This document shows positions 53,390 through 64,000 of a DNA stretch of 64,000 nt, piece by piece. Position numbers and translations under genes: made by a program. Source of the stretch: Coenobita brevimanus (Eukaryota > Arthropoda > Malacostraca > Decapoda > Coenobitidae); assembly GCA_032717465.1 (NCBI GenBank), contig CM064684.1:585001-649000 (forward strand), given 5' to 3'. How positions within the stretch are numbered: position 1 is the stretch's first letter; each line of letters opens with the position of its first letter. The notes under the pieces were generated by a model. The model was not told the origin of the DNA. It saw nothing but the letters and a program-made list of their open reading frames with translations, and searched no databases.

Positions 53390-53865
53390 TAGTTTATAAG
53401 TCATGTGCACGCTCAGCTGGAATACTGCTCACCCTTGTGGAATGGATGTGGGGAGGTTGCATTAAAACAACTAAACAAAATTCAGAACAAAGCTGTCAGA
53501 ATTATTAATAACCCTGCTATTACAAATAAACTACCTCCCCTACAAGTAAGAAGGAATGTTCCCTCCTTTGCATTATTTTACAGATATTGTACTTTTATGG
53601 CAAATGCTCAGACGAAGTTGCGTCCATTGTGCCACCTCTTTATTCCTTCCCCTGTGCTACATGGACATCTTGACTGGAATGTCACACTGCCGTATTGCAG
53701 AACTTCCGCCTATCAGTAATTTTTTATTCCCTGAACTGCATCTCTTTGGAACTCGCTTCCCCAGAGTTGTTTCCCTCCAAACTTCAAGCTACAGCTGTTT
53801 AAGTCCGTTACAGATTTTTTATGAATGGAGGACACCAGTAATCTGGTGTATAGATTTTTTTAAAA
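53390..53865 (+). pseudogene. Jockey/CR1-like LINE 3' fragment
   Basis: Reads LEYCSPLWNGCGEVALKQLNKIQNKAVRIINNP, a reverse transcriptase C-terminal block close in pattern to the nested LINE at 25.8 kb. A frameshift near 53710 precedes the usual LWNSLP-type end (TTTGGAACTCGCTTCCCCAG). Confidence 0.75.
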
Positions 53866-54507
53866 TTTGTTTTTCCTTCCTCTGTTCTGTTATTTTAAAA
53901 AATAAAATAAAATACAGTTGGTCATGTAAGAGTCTGTTGTTAGTACTCAAGAACTCTAGGTTGCTGCATAAGGTCGGTGGAAGCTGGGTAATGTTAATAC
54001 CTCATTCACCATCAGTCTTCAGATGTAGTCCTAAGTTTAGTGTTGGAATGGTGCATTAGGCCACAGTCACTTCAAAAATCCAAAAATGTTAGCTTCACTG
54101 CCAAAGGTCTGCAAATTTGCATTGAATCATCTACCAGTAATGAAGAACAAAACATAAAAGGCATCTTGTTGCTGAAGGGGTAAATGAAGATTATTTCTAA
54201 CTTCTTCGCTCTAACGCATTTACTCTGACCTAATAAAGATATCTAAGCCCTGTTATCTCAGTTGATGACCAAGTGTTGTCAGAGGGAAGGTGTAATTCGT
54301 CTCATAACCAAGGAAACTCATTTCTAACTGCTAAGTAAGGCTCACTGATTTTCATGCAACTATGACATAGTATTCAGTTGTGAGTGACCCAGTTTGCTCA
54401 AATGAAAACCAGCCAGTCATACCAGTGGTCTGTCGTAAGTGGAAGAAAATCATGTGTCAGTAGCAAGTTTGAAATATTACAGAATCGTGGCACTGAAGGA
54501 GTAATAC

Positions 54508-54732
54508 AGGCTGCCCCATGTATGATTCTCCTCTTCCACTCCACCCAGCAATTTCTCATGTGTTGTGGGGACAGCTAAGTCAGTTTTATCAGTGTCTTCC
54601 CAGCGTCATTTTTTCATTTCCTATTCCCATCACAGCTCCACACCGACACCAGCAGACTGAGCCTTTCCTGCAGCACATAATATACTGCCACATGCATTTC
54701 TAGTGGAATGCTACTTACAGACTACCCTGTAT
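54508..54732. mobile_element. MITE-E copy
   Basis: ACAGGCTGCCCCATGTATGA at the left and ACAGACTACCCTGTA at the right, diverged inverted ends of a family also at 55.15 and 57.44 kb. Shared interior: CCTCTTCCACTCCACCCAG, then TTCCTATTCCCATCACAGC. Confidence 0.6.
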
Positions 54733-55144
54733 AATGCTCTCAAATTTCCTGTAAGACTTAAAAGCATTATTTAGGAAGCACCACAACTCACAACAATATT
54801 TACCCTTAATGTTATGCTTCGTGTTGAGATAATTCCTCAGATTTTTGGATGGGGATATTTAGGGTGATTCTGTAATACTGTTGTGGGGATGGCTCAGTCT
54901 GCTGGTGTGGATGTAGCAGCGGGGGTAGATAGTGAATGAATGATGTAGGATAGACATTGATAACCCTGAGTCGTCCTCACAACATTCAAGAAATTGCTGC
55001 GGAAGTGGAAAAGGGGCGTTAAATGTGAGCCACTTTGCACTTTAATGTATTTTGAAGTTATATTTTTTTATGGTTAACAGGCTTCCTGTGATACGTCATT
55101 GTATTTTATTTTTTTATTTGCTTGTAAATATTCTCTTGTGTATC

Positions 55145-55395
55145 ATACAGAGTGGTCCATATGTAAAGCTGGTCTTTCCACTGGGTAATTTTTACTATGT
55201 GTTGTGAGGATGGCTCAGTATGTGTATCACTATCTACCCATCATCATTCATTTATTTCCTCACTGTTTACATTATTTCAATGTCCCCATTGCCACAGCCA
55301 TGTCTGTATTAGCAAACTGAGCAGTCCTGGTGAGTTTATAATTGTGTTTTATTTGTGGGCCATCCTGTTTATGCGGACTGTCTCTGTTGTTTTTT
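55145..55395. mobile_element. MITE-E copy
   Basis: AGAGTGGTCCATATGTAAAG at the left; interior TTGTGAGGATGGCTCAGTAT and CCCCATTGCCACAGCCATGT. The right end GTGGGCCATCCTGTTTATGC is diverged. Confidence 0.55.
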
Positions 55396-55496
55396 TCCTG
55401 TGCGTCGTATTGTGAGCATAAACTTCACAATCTGTTCTCTGAGGCCCATCAGTTCTCCTGTGTACCACACACCTTGACATGGCACACAGGAGAACA

Positions 55497-55710
55497 TTAA
55501 TCCCTTCAGTACAATGACCTCTTCACCATTTATTCTCAGTGCCTCCAGATGTTTCTCTTCGCCCTAGGAAAGATCTCTCATAGTGCAAAGGTTAATGAAG
55601 GCTTTGTCCAACACCTCCTGTTTGAAAAGTCTTATGGAAGGTGAATGAAGTCTTTTGAAGGCAGCTGAAATGAAATGAAACAGACATCCTCACAGTGAAG
55701 GGGTTAATGT
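55497..55710. mobile_element. MITE-C copy, possible piggyBac-type
   Basis: Left TTAATCCCTTCAGTACAATG and right CACAGTGAAGGGGTTAATG are inverted ends starting at TTAA on each side, the target duplication known for piggyBac elements. About 210 bp, non-coding. Single ends of the family (AACCCCTTCAG or complement) occur near 17.1, 40.9, 49.3, 51.1, 51.7 and 55.97 kb. Confidence 0.6.
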
Positions 55711-55827
55711 GTAACGAAACGAATCATTAAAGGTTAGGAGTGTCGTAGAGCACTATGAATACGGCCAATAGTAACCATATATTTAGGAAGAGCATGGTAG
55801 CTTGTAGGAGGGAGCTGAGATTTTTTA

Positions 55828-55829
55828 AA

Positions 55830-55870
<41 letters not shown>

Positions 55871-55872
55871 AC
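55828..55872. repeat. (CT)n microsatellite
   Basis: CT run with one TTT interruption. Confidence 0.9.
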
Positions 55873-55999
55873 TCTCATTCTTCCTATTTCCAGATGATCT
55901 CTCAGTGAGTAAAATAAGCTGGTGAGAGCAGCAAGATAAAAAATACATATATCACCAGACTGAAGTGGTTAAGCATGATTGATGAGTGATTGATTGCTT

Positions 56000-57435
56000 A
56001 ATAATTCATATGTGTGTTTTATATTTTGGAATCCTGCCCACTCAGACAACCCATTTAATTAAGTTTCATTCATTTATTCATCACACACTACTAATTTAAC
56101 TTAATCTAAAAATGACACCATGTTTCATCGTAAGGAATCCGTGGAGTTGACATGTTACAGTTAATATTTTGTAAGGACTGGAAGTTAAGCCAAGTGCCAA
56201 AACCAGCCAGTTACTTCGTGATAGTTACTGAAAGCTGTTGGGGGGGGGGGGAAGAATATGATATGCAATAGAGTCTGTATCAGTGTGACAGTCACAGCTT
56301 GTACTTTCACTGGTTAAATACTGTACTGTACATGTATTATTTTATTCTTATAACCACAAAATGATTGTAATAAGCTTAGGACTCTTGTATTGAGGCAAAT
56401 AATGAAGTGTATCTAACCCCTCCCATCTGAAAAGCCATTCCTAATATGGAAAATTATTTGGAGGCAGCAAGAGTAAAATGCAGGGTGGTCCATATATTAC
56501 ACTCACCAGTACTGTGTTGCAGGGGTTGCTCAGTCTGCTTTTGTGAGGAGCCAACATATTTTGGCTGCCTTATTATTAACCAGCCATGCAATCAGTAAAC
56601 ATTAAAAGCACACACTGTAAAGCCTGAAAAGGGTTACAGGAAGTAGAAAATGAAGCAGGATAGATACAGGTACTGTACTGTAATTCTAAACCATCCCCAT
56701 GATAAACAAGAATCAGGTTGTATAATATATGGACATCCTGTACATACTGTACTGTACTGTAATATGTCATCAGACTGAAGAGGTCAGAATACAGTACAAG
56801 CTCCCAGATATGAACAGCCACTTTCCAGAAGAGTCCACTTTCAAACTATTTTTTGGGGGGACTGTGAATGAGTGTTGATATCACATGTCGTCACACAGTC
56901 AGTACCAGTGCATATTTGAAGACAAAGTTCATTTGTAGACGTGTATAAGAGCAGATGATAAATGCTTAATACAAAGTACCTCATTGCATTTACTGTTCAC
57001 AGTACTGTACATTATATGTTTACATGATTTGACCTTATTTACCATCTGGTTCCACTTTACATAATTTTTCATTATTTGTAAAGCATTTGGAACCAAGCAT
57101 TTTGAATTTGAGAATTTGCACTATAATGAGAATTTGAGTTATGATGATAACACAGCAGCTGATACCTGTATGTGCATTTGTGGCAGCTTGATAAACTGTA
57201 AGTTTCTTAAATACTGTTCACCAATTCTTGATAAGTACTGTACTTTATTGAGACAGCTACGTTTGATGAAATTGGACCTCAGATTCAGAAACACACTGAT
57301 GATCAATTCCCCCAAGAATGAGATTCATTTTCCTAGGAAACGTAAGGAAAGGGGAATTTAGAGTCTTCCTGTTGTCACATGTTCTTCATACAGAAACAAA
57401 TCCTGATTACAAGAGGAAATTATTATTTGTTTATA
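56000..57435. other. No gene seen
   Basis: Contains a partial MITE-E left end near 56483 (GCAGGGTGGTCCATATATTA) and GTACTGTACTGTACTG repeats near 56745-56760. The sequence at 56800-57115 resembles 31250-31560 (AAGTTCATTTGTAGACGTGT against ATTTTTTTGTGGACATGTAC), so another dispersed family is present. Confidence 0.4.
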
Positions 57436-57436
57436 C

Positions 57437-57672
57437 ACAGGTTGGTCCATATTTAGGATTGGATGATGGATGGCCCATATTTATTGCCCCTCTTCCACTC
57501 CACTGGGTAATTCCTCGTATGAGGAAAGAATGGCTCAGTTGGTGTATTGTCTGTTTAATCTGCATAATTTTTGTATTTCCTGCTCCCACTGCCACAACTG
57601 AGCCATCTCCACAACTTAGAAGTTACCTTCAGGCAACTTTCTATTGGAACATTACATATGGACCTCCTTGTA
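57437..57672. mobile_element. MITE-E copy
   Basis: CACAGGTTGGTCCATATTTA at the left and ACATATGGACCTCCTTGTA at the right form imperfect inverted ends; the interior matches 54.5 kb (CCTCTTCCACTCCACTGGG). About 235 bp. Confidence 0.65.
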
Positions 57673-57679
57673 TTTCTTC

Positions 57680-58660
57680 AAGCAGGAGGGACAAGGAAGG
57701 GAGTATGCATCTTCATATCTAGTTCAGTCTGCAAAAACCAAATCTATGTTACGAGAGGGAATCAGTCTGAAATATGTTCAGGAATCCCACCCTTGGCCAA
57801 TACTGCTCCATACATTTCAGTCTCAGGTAATCCTCTGTGTGTAAAATTCAGGTTGTTGCCAAACCACTTTAATCCCTGTATTCCCTTGATTATTTTTCAT
57901 TTTATTCTTACTATCTATATATGGTATTATTCATCTCTAAGATAGATTTTGAACAGGAGTGGTGAGATGTGGCCATCTTTATGTCCTTGACCACAAGAAA
58001 TATCTCCTGAGCTGAATAAAATCTTCCGGATATAGCACGAACAATATAATGTCACCAAATTCAAGGCGTAATGAGATATATGGTAATAGGGGCTGACAGA
58101 GTAAATGGTTATTGAAACAAGACATACCTTTCAGTATTCACAGCTCTTTATTCTGATTTCACTTTGTAAAATACTGTACAATGTGAGTTTCAGTACTTTT
58201 TCCACTGATCGTCCTGTCATAGTTAAAAAGGTAGCCAACTCTTCCTGACCGCTGTCACAACAGAATGTTTTGCTTGAAATTCGGTGATGGAAATATGAAG
58301 CGTACAACATAAGAGTATGAGAAGGAAGAATACATTCAAGGAGGACTAAGAACTGTGAAAGAAAGGTCATAATGCAGCCAGGCGATCATTGGTGAATTTT
58401 TGATCATGATAGAACTGTATAGCCAAGAGCAGTTTGGTTCAATCATTAGTTTCTCTTTTTACTGCAGTGTGCCAGGATTAGCCAACTTACTACTGTGAGA
58501 CTACTCGCTATGCATAGTGATCATCAAAATGTATTGGCATATTGTTTTATATAGTACTTATTTACTTTTAATAAAGAAGTTTTGTATATGGTTGTATTTA
58601 GTGTTTACCTCAGTACTGTGTAGAGTGGAGCTTGTAATGAGTAAGACAGATACAGCCACA
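57680..58660. other. No gene seen
   Basis: AT-rich, without recognisable domain. Short frames only. Confidence 0.4.
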
Positions 58661-58664
58661 ATTG

Positions 58665-59127
58665 TTGTTGAGTAAATTGGGGTTGTCTGGCTGTGCAGAC
58701 CTATCAACTTCAGGCAAGGAACCACCCCTGCAAGGCCTTCTAGTGCAGTTAACCAATGTTCCCTTGCTGTAGATAGCACTTCACTGTGTTGAGGTGCCTG
58801 GAGGAGTGTGGAGGTTTCGTTCCCAGATTTATGCCTCACTTGTGTCACTACCCAGTTACATGGGGCATTACTGTTGCCACCACATCATCCCATTATTAGG
58901 TTATATGGTTACCACCCAGCATTGACAATTGCTTCCTGAGTTACAGGAAACCATTAGATTACCACTTAGTAAAGAGCCACAAGGAAAAAAGTTAAGAAAA
59001 AGTGACAAAGAATGGAAGAACTGGGAAGAGAGAAGGGCAGACACAGAAAAGGAATGATAAAGATGAAGAATGTAAGTCGGCAGCACTATAGTAGAACAGT
59101 GAGTGGATTATGGTTACCAACAGCTAC
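58665..59127 (-). mobile_element. Modular SINE with 3' module ii
   Basis: Minus-strand order: 5' module near 59080-59125 (complement of GCAGCACTATAGTAGAACAG), A/G linker, core at about 58900-58985, module ii with CAGTTACATGGGGCATTACT, and an ATTGTTGTTGAG (complement) tail at 58663-58674. Full length. Confidence 0.65.
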
Positions 59128-59277
59128 AGTAAAATAGTTTTAGAGAGAGTTGGCTATGAGAACTAGCAAAGTGCAAAGTCTTCAAAAAATGACAAAACTT
59201 CGACATCAACCTGGGAGGGTATATGGATGAGTCAGATAATGGGTTTTTGCACGGCTGTTAATTTTATTCGGCTATTG

Positions 59278-59480
59278 AATTGAGTGACAAGTCTAATGGT
59301 TTCCTATAAGCCAGGGAATCATTTACACTGGGTGGTACCAGTAACCATTTAGACAACCCACATGTGTTCCCTTTATGTCAATGAGTGGGTTGGTGGAAGG
59401 TTAGTACCCTTCCCCATAAAACAATTAATTCAAATGGACACCCCTTATGGAATTTTGGCATCTGGCTGTAAATAGAATTC
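59278..59480 (+). mobile_element. Modular SINE, core joined to LINE tail (module iii)
   Basis: Core GAGTGACAAGTCTAATGGTT with a decayed inverted repeat, then body GGTTGGTGGAAGGTTAGTAC, and tail TGGCATCTGGCTGTAAATAG. The 5' module is missing. Confidence 0.6.
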
Positions 59481-59659
59481 AATTTAGAGTCAATCTAGAC
59501 CAGGGGTTCTCATCTTGAGGTTTGTGAACCTCTAGGGATTTGCAGGAGGGCATCCAGGGGGCACTTAGATGGCTGACGAAAAAATATTAAAGTAGAGAGA
59601 GAGAAAGAGAGTACAACAGTTATAGATGCACATATCAGATTGATTCATATTCAAATCAC

Positions 59660-60248
59660 CCCAGTGTGAGGATGGGTGGTACTGTCTCACTCATCAGAGT
59701 CAGCTAGCCACTGCTGCTACACCTACTTAATGTTACTCCCACTGTCTCCAGATAATTTTGTAAAATGCCAGGTGCCGGACCTCCCACCTCACCACCCCCC
59801 ACCCCACCACCGGGCCGCCACCACACCACCACCCCAGGAGGATACAACGGTGGGGTTAGTGACCCCGATCAAGAGGGTCACCATGACACTACAGTCTTGG
59901 GCCCCTGTTCCCCGCAACTGCCCCAACACCAGGTGACCAGGGAAAGGCAACTACCTTGAGGGCGGGACAACCGTCGTCAGAAAAGGGGTGGGACTGAACT
60001 AGCTTCAGTCCCAAGTAACACCGTATTGACGGCAATTGTTACACCCTCTAGGGCAGGAGGCCCAAGGCTATGGCCTAATAAAGTGTACGAGGGTAAGGCG
60101 ACCCAAGGCTCCGGCCTTAGTACACCTCGGAGAGAGAGTTGCCCCAGTGCATCCCTCTCTTGCTGTTCTCTCCTACAGGAGCAACGCCGCGCCGACGGTC
60201 CCTATACGTGGCTGGGAAGGAGCGGCCACTGTACACCCTTCAGTTGCT
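59660..60248. other. GC-rich unassigned sequence
   Basis: Proline-rich frames near 59760-59960 (PTSPPPTPPPG) and a segment GGCGACCCAAGGCTCCGGCC. It shares CACCACCACCCCAGGAGGA with 18.03 kb. It may be the 5' part of the following LINE or a separate element; no domain recognised. Confidence 0.35.
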
Positions 60249-60249
60249 T

Positions 60250-60467
60250 CTGGTCCTGTGCTGACGACATAACACCTACATGTACACACCAAAACGCTAA
60301 CACAGCCGCACACATCCTCCAACCTTACCTCAACACACTACACGTATATTTCATCACAAACAGACTCACAATTGCCCCAGCCAAATCTGCATACAGTGAC
60401 CCTTCTCACAATCTAGACAGCAGAACATAGTCACATTCCACACCTCACCACAAACAACACCCCCCAA

Positions 60468-60517
<50 letters not shown>

Positions 60518-61396
60518 CCCATGGTGTAACATACAATACATCAGTGTCATTTAAACAATACGTCACAAATATTAGAATAAATTAACACCAAGACAACACC
60601 TTAAGGTCACTCGCCCTTACAACATTCGAACACAAAAAAGAAACCATTACCACAGTATACAAACAATTTATACGTTCAGTGATGAACTATGCAAGCCCTG
60701 CTTGGGCTCCTAACCTCTCTGAAACATTCTACAACACCCTACAGACCATACAAAACAAGGCCCTAAAAATAATCACAGGCTGCACAGCCACTACACCTAC
60801 AGACCACCTACACCAAGATACCAAAGTCCTCAAAGTCAAGGATCATCTAGACACGAGAGCACACAAATTTTTGCTGGAGCCTCCACAAACCCACACCATC
60901 CACCACACTACATGGCAGCACATCCACACACACCAAGGAACATCAAAACAACACACGGCACATATTATACGCAGATACTGTCATCTCTTCCCCCTCACCT
61001 GCTTCAAACCAGCTTCCAGAAGCATATCTATGTTCATATCACTCGCCGCTCCATTCAGTCGCTCAAAGACAACACAGAGCTGCCTCCTGATGTCCACCCT
61101 TCTGAATCTTGCCTCCCTCGTGAGGACAGGGTCCGCCTGGCCAGGCTGAGATATGGGCATCACCCAGCCCTCATGAGTTATCAGAAGAGGCTGGATGACT
61201 TCGTCGCTGATACCTGTCCAGGATGCAACACAGCATCCCATACTGTTAATGTTAAGCACGTTATGGAAGACTACATTGCACAAAATCATCTGCGCCAACA
61301 ACACAACGTACACTCTTTGAGAGCTCTGTGGGAAAGCCCGGTCTTGGCCGTGGCCTTCCTTAGGGACTCGGGGCTGCTCGGCCAGACTACCTAGGG
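60250..61396 (+). pseudogene. Jockey-type LINE 3' fragment
   Basis: Begins at the reverse transcriptase active-site region (ADDIT-type, about 60260), then HQNANTAAHILQPYLNTL and RLTIAPAKS, VMNYASPAWAPNLSETFYN, LQTIQNKALKIITGC, and a C-terminal CPGC-x-H type end (60.9-61.39 kb). At least three frames are needed, so it carries frameshifts. A CA array (60471-60513) interrupts it. Confidence 0.75.
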
Positions 61397-61469
61397 AACA
61401 ACTACCACTACTACTGCTTGACCTGTAATCTTTTCTTCTTAACTTGCCATTTTTTTCCTTTTACAGCTT

Positions 61470-61624
61470 ATTTCATTTAGCTCCGTGACAATAAGGCATT
61501 GCTACAACTGAACATCCTTTCCACAGCACTTCTTTGTCACAATCTTCATATCCTAGTGTTGATTTCTTGTTGTGACTCAGCATTTAAGATGGAGAAAATG
61601 ACAGTTTTAGGTCATTATAGGTAA
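61470..61624. mobile_element. MITE-A partial copy
   Basis: CACTTCTTTGTCACAATCTT and GATGGAGAAAATGACAGTTTTAGG match the right half of the family. The left end is lost. Confidence 0.5.
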
Positions 61625-61834
61625 ATGAATGCACAGTTAGGGTTTCCTTGCAAGACATGTGCAGTGACTACCGAACCACCACCTGCCATTGCAGTTGGTG
61701 TACTGCATATAACAGTGTTTCCCAAGGGAAGGGCCAGGGTGCCACAGTACCAGCAGCTGCACCAACCACCCATTGAGACCACTCCACTGTTGCAGCGCCA
61801 GTTTATCTACCATAACTACAGTGGTTATTTACAG

Positions 61835-61837
<3 letters not shown>

Positions 61838-61891
<54 letters not shown>
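61838..61891. repeat. (CT)n microsatellite
   Basis: Uninterrupted CT run of about 26 units. Confidence 0.95.
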
Positions 61892-61892
<1 letters not shown>

Positions 61893-62029
61893 GTGTTTTA
61901 TTTGTTCTATTTCCTTGCACAATTTCCATGAAGCATTGGACGCATACCACCTAGCAGTTGCAGAAAGGGTGAACAGTGTCCTTCATCACTCTCCACGTTC
62001 CTCTTCTGTTTCCCTCCTCTCATCTCATC

Positions 62030-62908
62030 TCTCCCACGGCCGTAACTACCGCCCCCCATCCCCTCAATTGGGGGGGGGGCAATATGAGGGGGCCTCAATT
62101 TCAAAGAATCCCGAAGCAAGAGGTCCCGTCCAAAGATCTATTATTAAGCTAGTTTAAATAAGCATGTCTCATCCCTATGCCTACGAATGAAAAAGCACAG
62201 AAAAGCCGGGTTCATTTTTCTAACTCATTTCTCCTGAATGTTTCAAAAACGTTAATGAAAATCAACATACTACCATTTTTTCTCGGTATGATTCAGTCAA
62301 GAAACCATGGTGTTACATGGTGTCAGACAAGGAAAAACTGATAAACTTCTCCAAAGTTTCGTGCTTCAAACTCAGGTCAGGTCATGCTCAGTTTTCGACG
62401 AAACGTGACGTGATAGCAGCTCGCTCATTCGTTATTATTGCTCTGCTCTTGTTATGATTTAGATCTGTGCTGACATTGCGAGGGTTAACACTTAATTTGC
62501 TTGTTTACAGTGTTCTTGACTTTACAACGTGAACTTCAGTAGCTATGAAACGCTCATACAGCAGTGGTGCTGCCAAGCACTCCAAAGCTAAGGCTGATCA
62601 AAATGCGGCTGAGAAATTACCGAAGATTTATGAGTTTATGTCTGCTAGAAGTAATTCATCTGCAACTGATGACAAATAAAACTGTGACAGTGATCGAAGT
62701 GACGCTTGTCAACTTTCAGCGACCGATTCGTCACGGCCGGTTGTTTCAGATGAGGCAGGCAGCAGTCATGATGATTGTGCTAACAGATTATAGGTACTTG
62801 ACATGCCGGTATCATCGGAGCAAGATTCGCCAACGAGTGTGCGTCATCTAGATGACTCTGATTTTATCCCACGCAGCAACGACCTTGGCGACTGGTCAAA
62901 GGGTGATG
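62030..62908 (+). mobile_element. Possible hAT-type element, 5' part
   Basis: A frame starting at 62545 (MKRSYSSGAAKHSKAK, then EKLPKIYEFMSAR) resembles the N terminus of ZMYM1-like proteins encoded by hAT transposons. In-frame stops follow at about 62677 and 62790, after which an acidic, serine-rich frame continues. A LINE inserted at 62909 cuts it. The G/C-rich block at 62035-62100 could be its start. The assignment is tentative. Confidence 0.4.
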
Positions 62909-64000
62909 AACATCTATCTATCTATTGCCAGACGCCTTTATCCCGTAAGGGGAGGCCACAAACAAATCGCCTCCATGTCGCACTGTCCCCCCCATTTCAT
63001 TGTCCTGCTCCCAGCTCTCACCCCCGTCTCTCGTATATCTCTCCACTCCATCCCTCCATCTCATCCTTGGCCTCTCCTCCTTTCTCTCTCCCTACACGTC
63101 ACTCACCTACACTTTCCTCGTCATGTCCAAACCACCTCAGTGTGTTTCTCCTAACGCTTCCTACCACATCCACATCCACACCACAACTCTCCTTCACTTC
63201 CTCATTTGCCAGTCTCTCTCTCCCTGTGACTCCACATGCTCCTCTCGAATAAGTCATTTCCACTGCTCTCACTCTTGACTTCTGTCCCTCCAACAAGGTC
63301 CAAGTTTCACTTTCATACGTTAGAGCTGGTATCACAATACTGTCATGTAGTAACTTTTTCACTTCCATGCTCACTTCACTGTTTCTTATCACTGCTTTCA
63401 AGGAACCAGCAACCTTTCTTCCCTGCTGTACCCTTTCAAGCACTTCACCCTCCAAACCTCCTTCTTTACTCATCACACTACCCAAGTACTTAAACGTACT
63501 CACATTTTCCATTCCCTCCTCATCCAGCCTCACTGTACATTCACTGACTTCACTTCTCTCGAAGACAATAACTAAATTCTTCCCTACATTCACCTTTAGA
63601 TTCCGTTTCTTACACACTCTCCCAAACTCATCCACCAAGCCTTGCAGCTCCCCTTCGTCTTCACTTAACAACACAGTATCATCTGCAAGCAACAGTACAG
63701 GGAGTTTCCAAACACTACCCTCTCTCACCAGGGCCGCTCCAACATCCACTACCCTACCTTGTACCTCTTTTATAACCCCATCCACGAACAGATTGAACAA
63801 CCATGGAGGCATGACACATCCTTGTTTCAATCCAACTTCAAATAGAAAAATTCACTCAGTTCACTATCCACACGCACTACAGCCTTAGCACCGTCATACA
63901 TACTCTTCACAGCATTCAACAACTTCCCATCTACTCCATATATTCTTAATACTTTCCACAATCCTTGTCTATCCACCCTGTCATATGCTTTCTCCAAATC
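62909..64000 (-). mobile_element. GATA-tailed LINE, runs off the right edge
   Basis: On the minus strand: LKQGCVMPPWLFN-type block near 63830, LLADDTVLLSEDEGELQGLV (active site about 63690), TLRWFGH near 63140, and the end GCGTCTGGCAATAGATAGAT at 62909-62935. It is the same family as 23.4-28.6 kb but lacks the MITE and the 99-bp duplication. At 63960-64000 the DLEKAYDR-type region begins and is cut by the window edge. A frameshift near 63835 disables it. Confidence 0.85.
63099..63830 (-). pseudogene. LINE reverse transcriptase, C-terminal part
   Basis: 243 codons open on the minus strand covering reverse transcriptase blocks after QGC: LLADDTVLL, NVSTFKYLGSVMS, VIPALTYESETWTLLEG and TLRWFGH. 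The active-site box is ADD preceded by Leu where the 27.7-kb copy has Phe. The N-terminal part lies in another frame upstream. Confidence 0.8.

Overview
The window is animal nuclear DNA, most likely from an arthropod and probably a decapod crustacean. The basis is one intron-rich gene, degenerate TTAGG-type repeats, long CT/CA, GATA and trinucleotide arrays, many MITE-like elements and SINEs, and Tc1, mariner and APE-type LINE remnants. The species assignment is inference. I see no prokaryotic gene, rRNA operon, CRISPR array or virus.

Only one host gene is well supported: PRMT3 (protein arginine N-methyltransferase 3) on the + strand, nine coding exons from 30097 to 48976. The joined exons keep the reading frame at every junction and give 532 codons plus a stop. 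They contain an acidic N terminus, a C2H2 zinc finger, the SAM-binding motif, the double-E loop and the THW loop. Its introns hold a Tc1-like transposon (34074-35470), a deleted mariner (43517-44419), LINE fragments and many SINE and MITE copies.

Layout. 1-9 kb: simple-sequence arrays (24-bp minisatellite, GGGGA polypurine tract, TACC array, alternating CT/CA blocks, GTA array, 22-bp minisatellite) among SINE, LINE and MITE pieces. 9.9-14.8 kb: two MITE families, flanked by TTAGG-like repeats at 10.96-11.29 kb and their complement at 14.5-14.7 kb. 15-17.5 kb: SINEs and dispersed repeats. 17.9-21.25 kb: GC-rich islands of degenerate minisatellites without a recognisable gene. 21.5-23.3 kb: nothing but one GT array. 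23.4-28.6 kb: a LINE carrying a second nested LINE and a MITE. 29.7 kb: a 5S-rRNA-derived SINE. 30.1-49 kb: PRMT3. 49-64 kb: LINE 3' fragments, MITEs, SINEs, a possible hAT-type ORF remnant and a LINE running off the right edge.

The most unusual structure is a modular SINE superfamily. About ten copies share a central block with a 9-bp inverted repeat (GGTTTCCTG, short loop, CAGGAAACC). This block is joined to at least three different 3' modules. One of those modules is also joined, in another copy, to a 5S rRNA segment, and it ends in the tail of the resident LINE family. Letters for MITE families (A to E) and numerals for SINE modules (i to iv) are names used only in this annotation.
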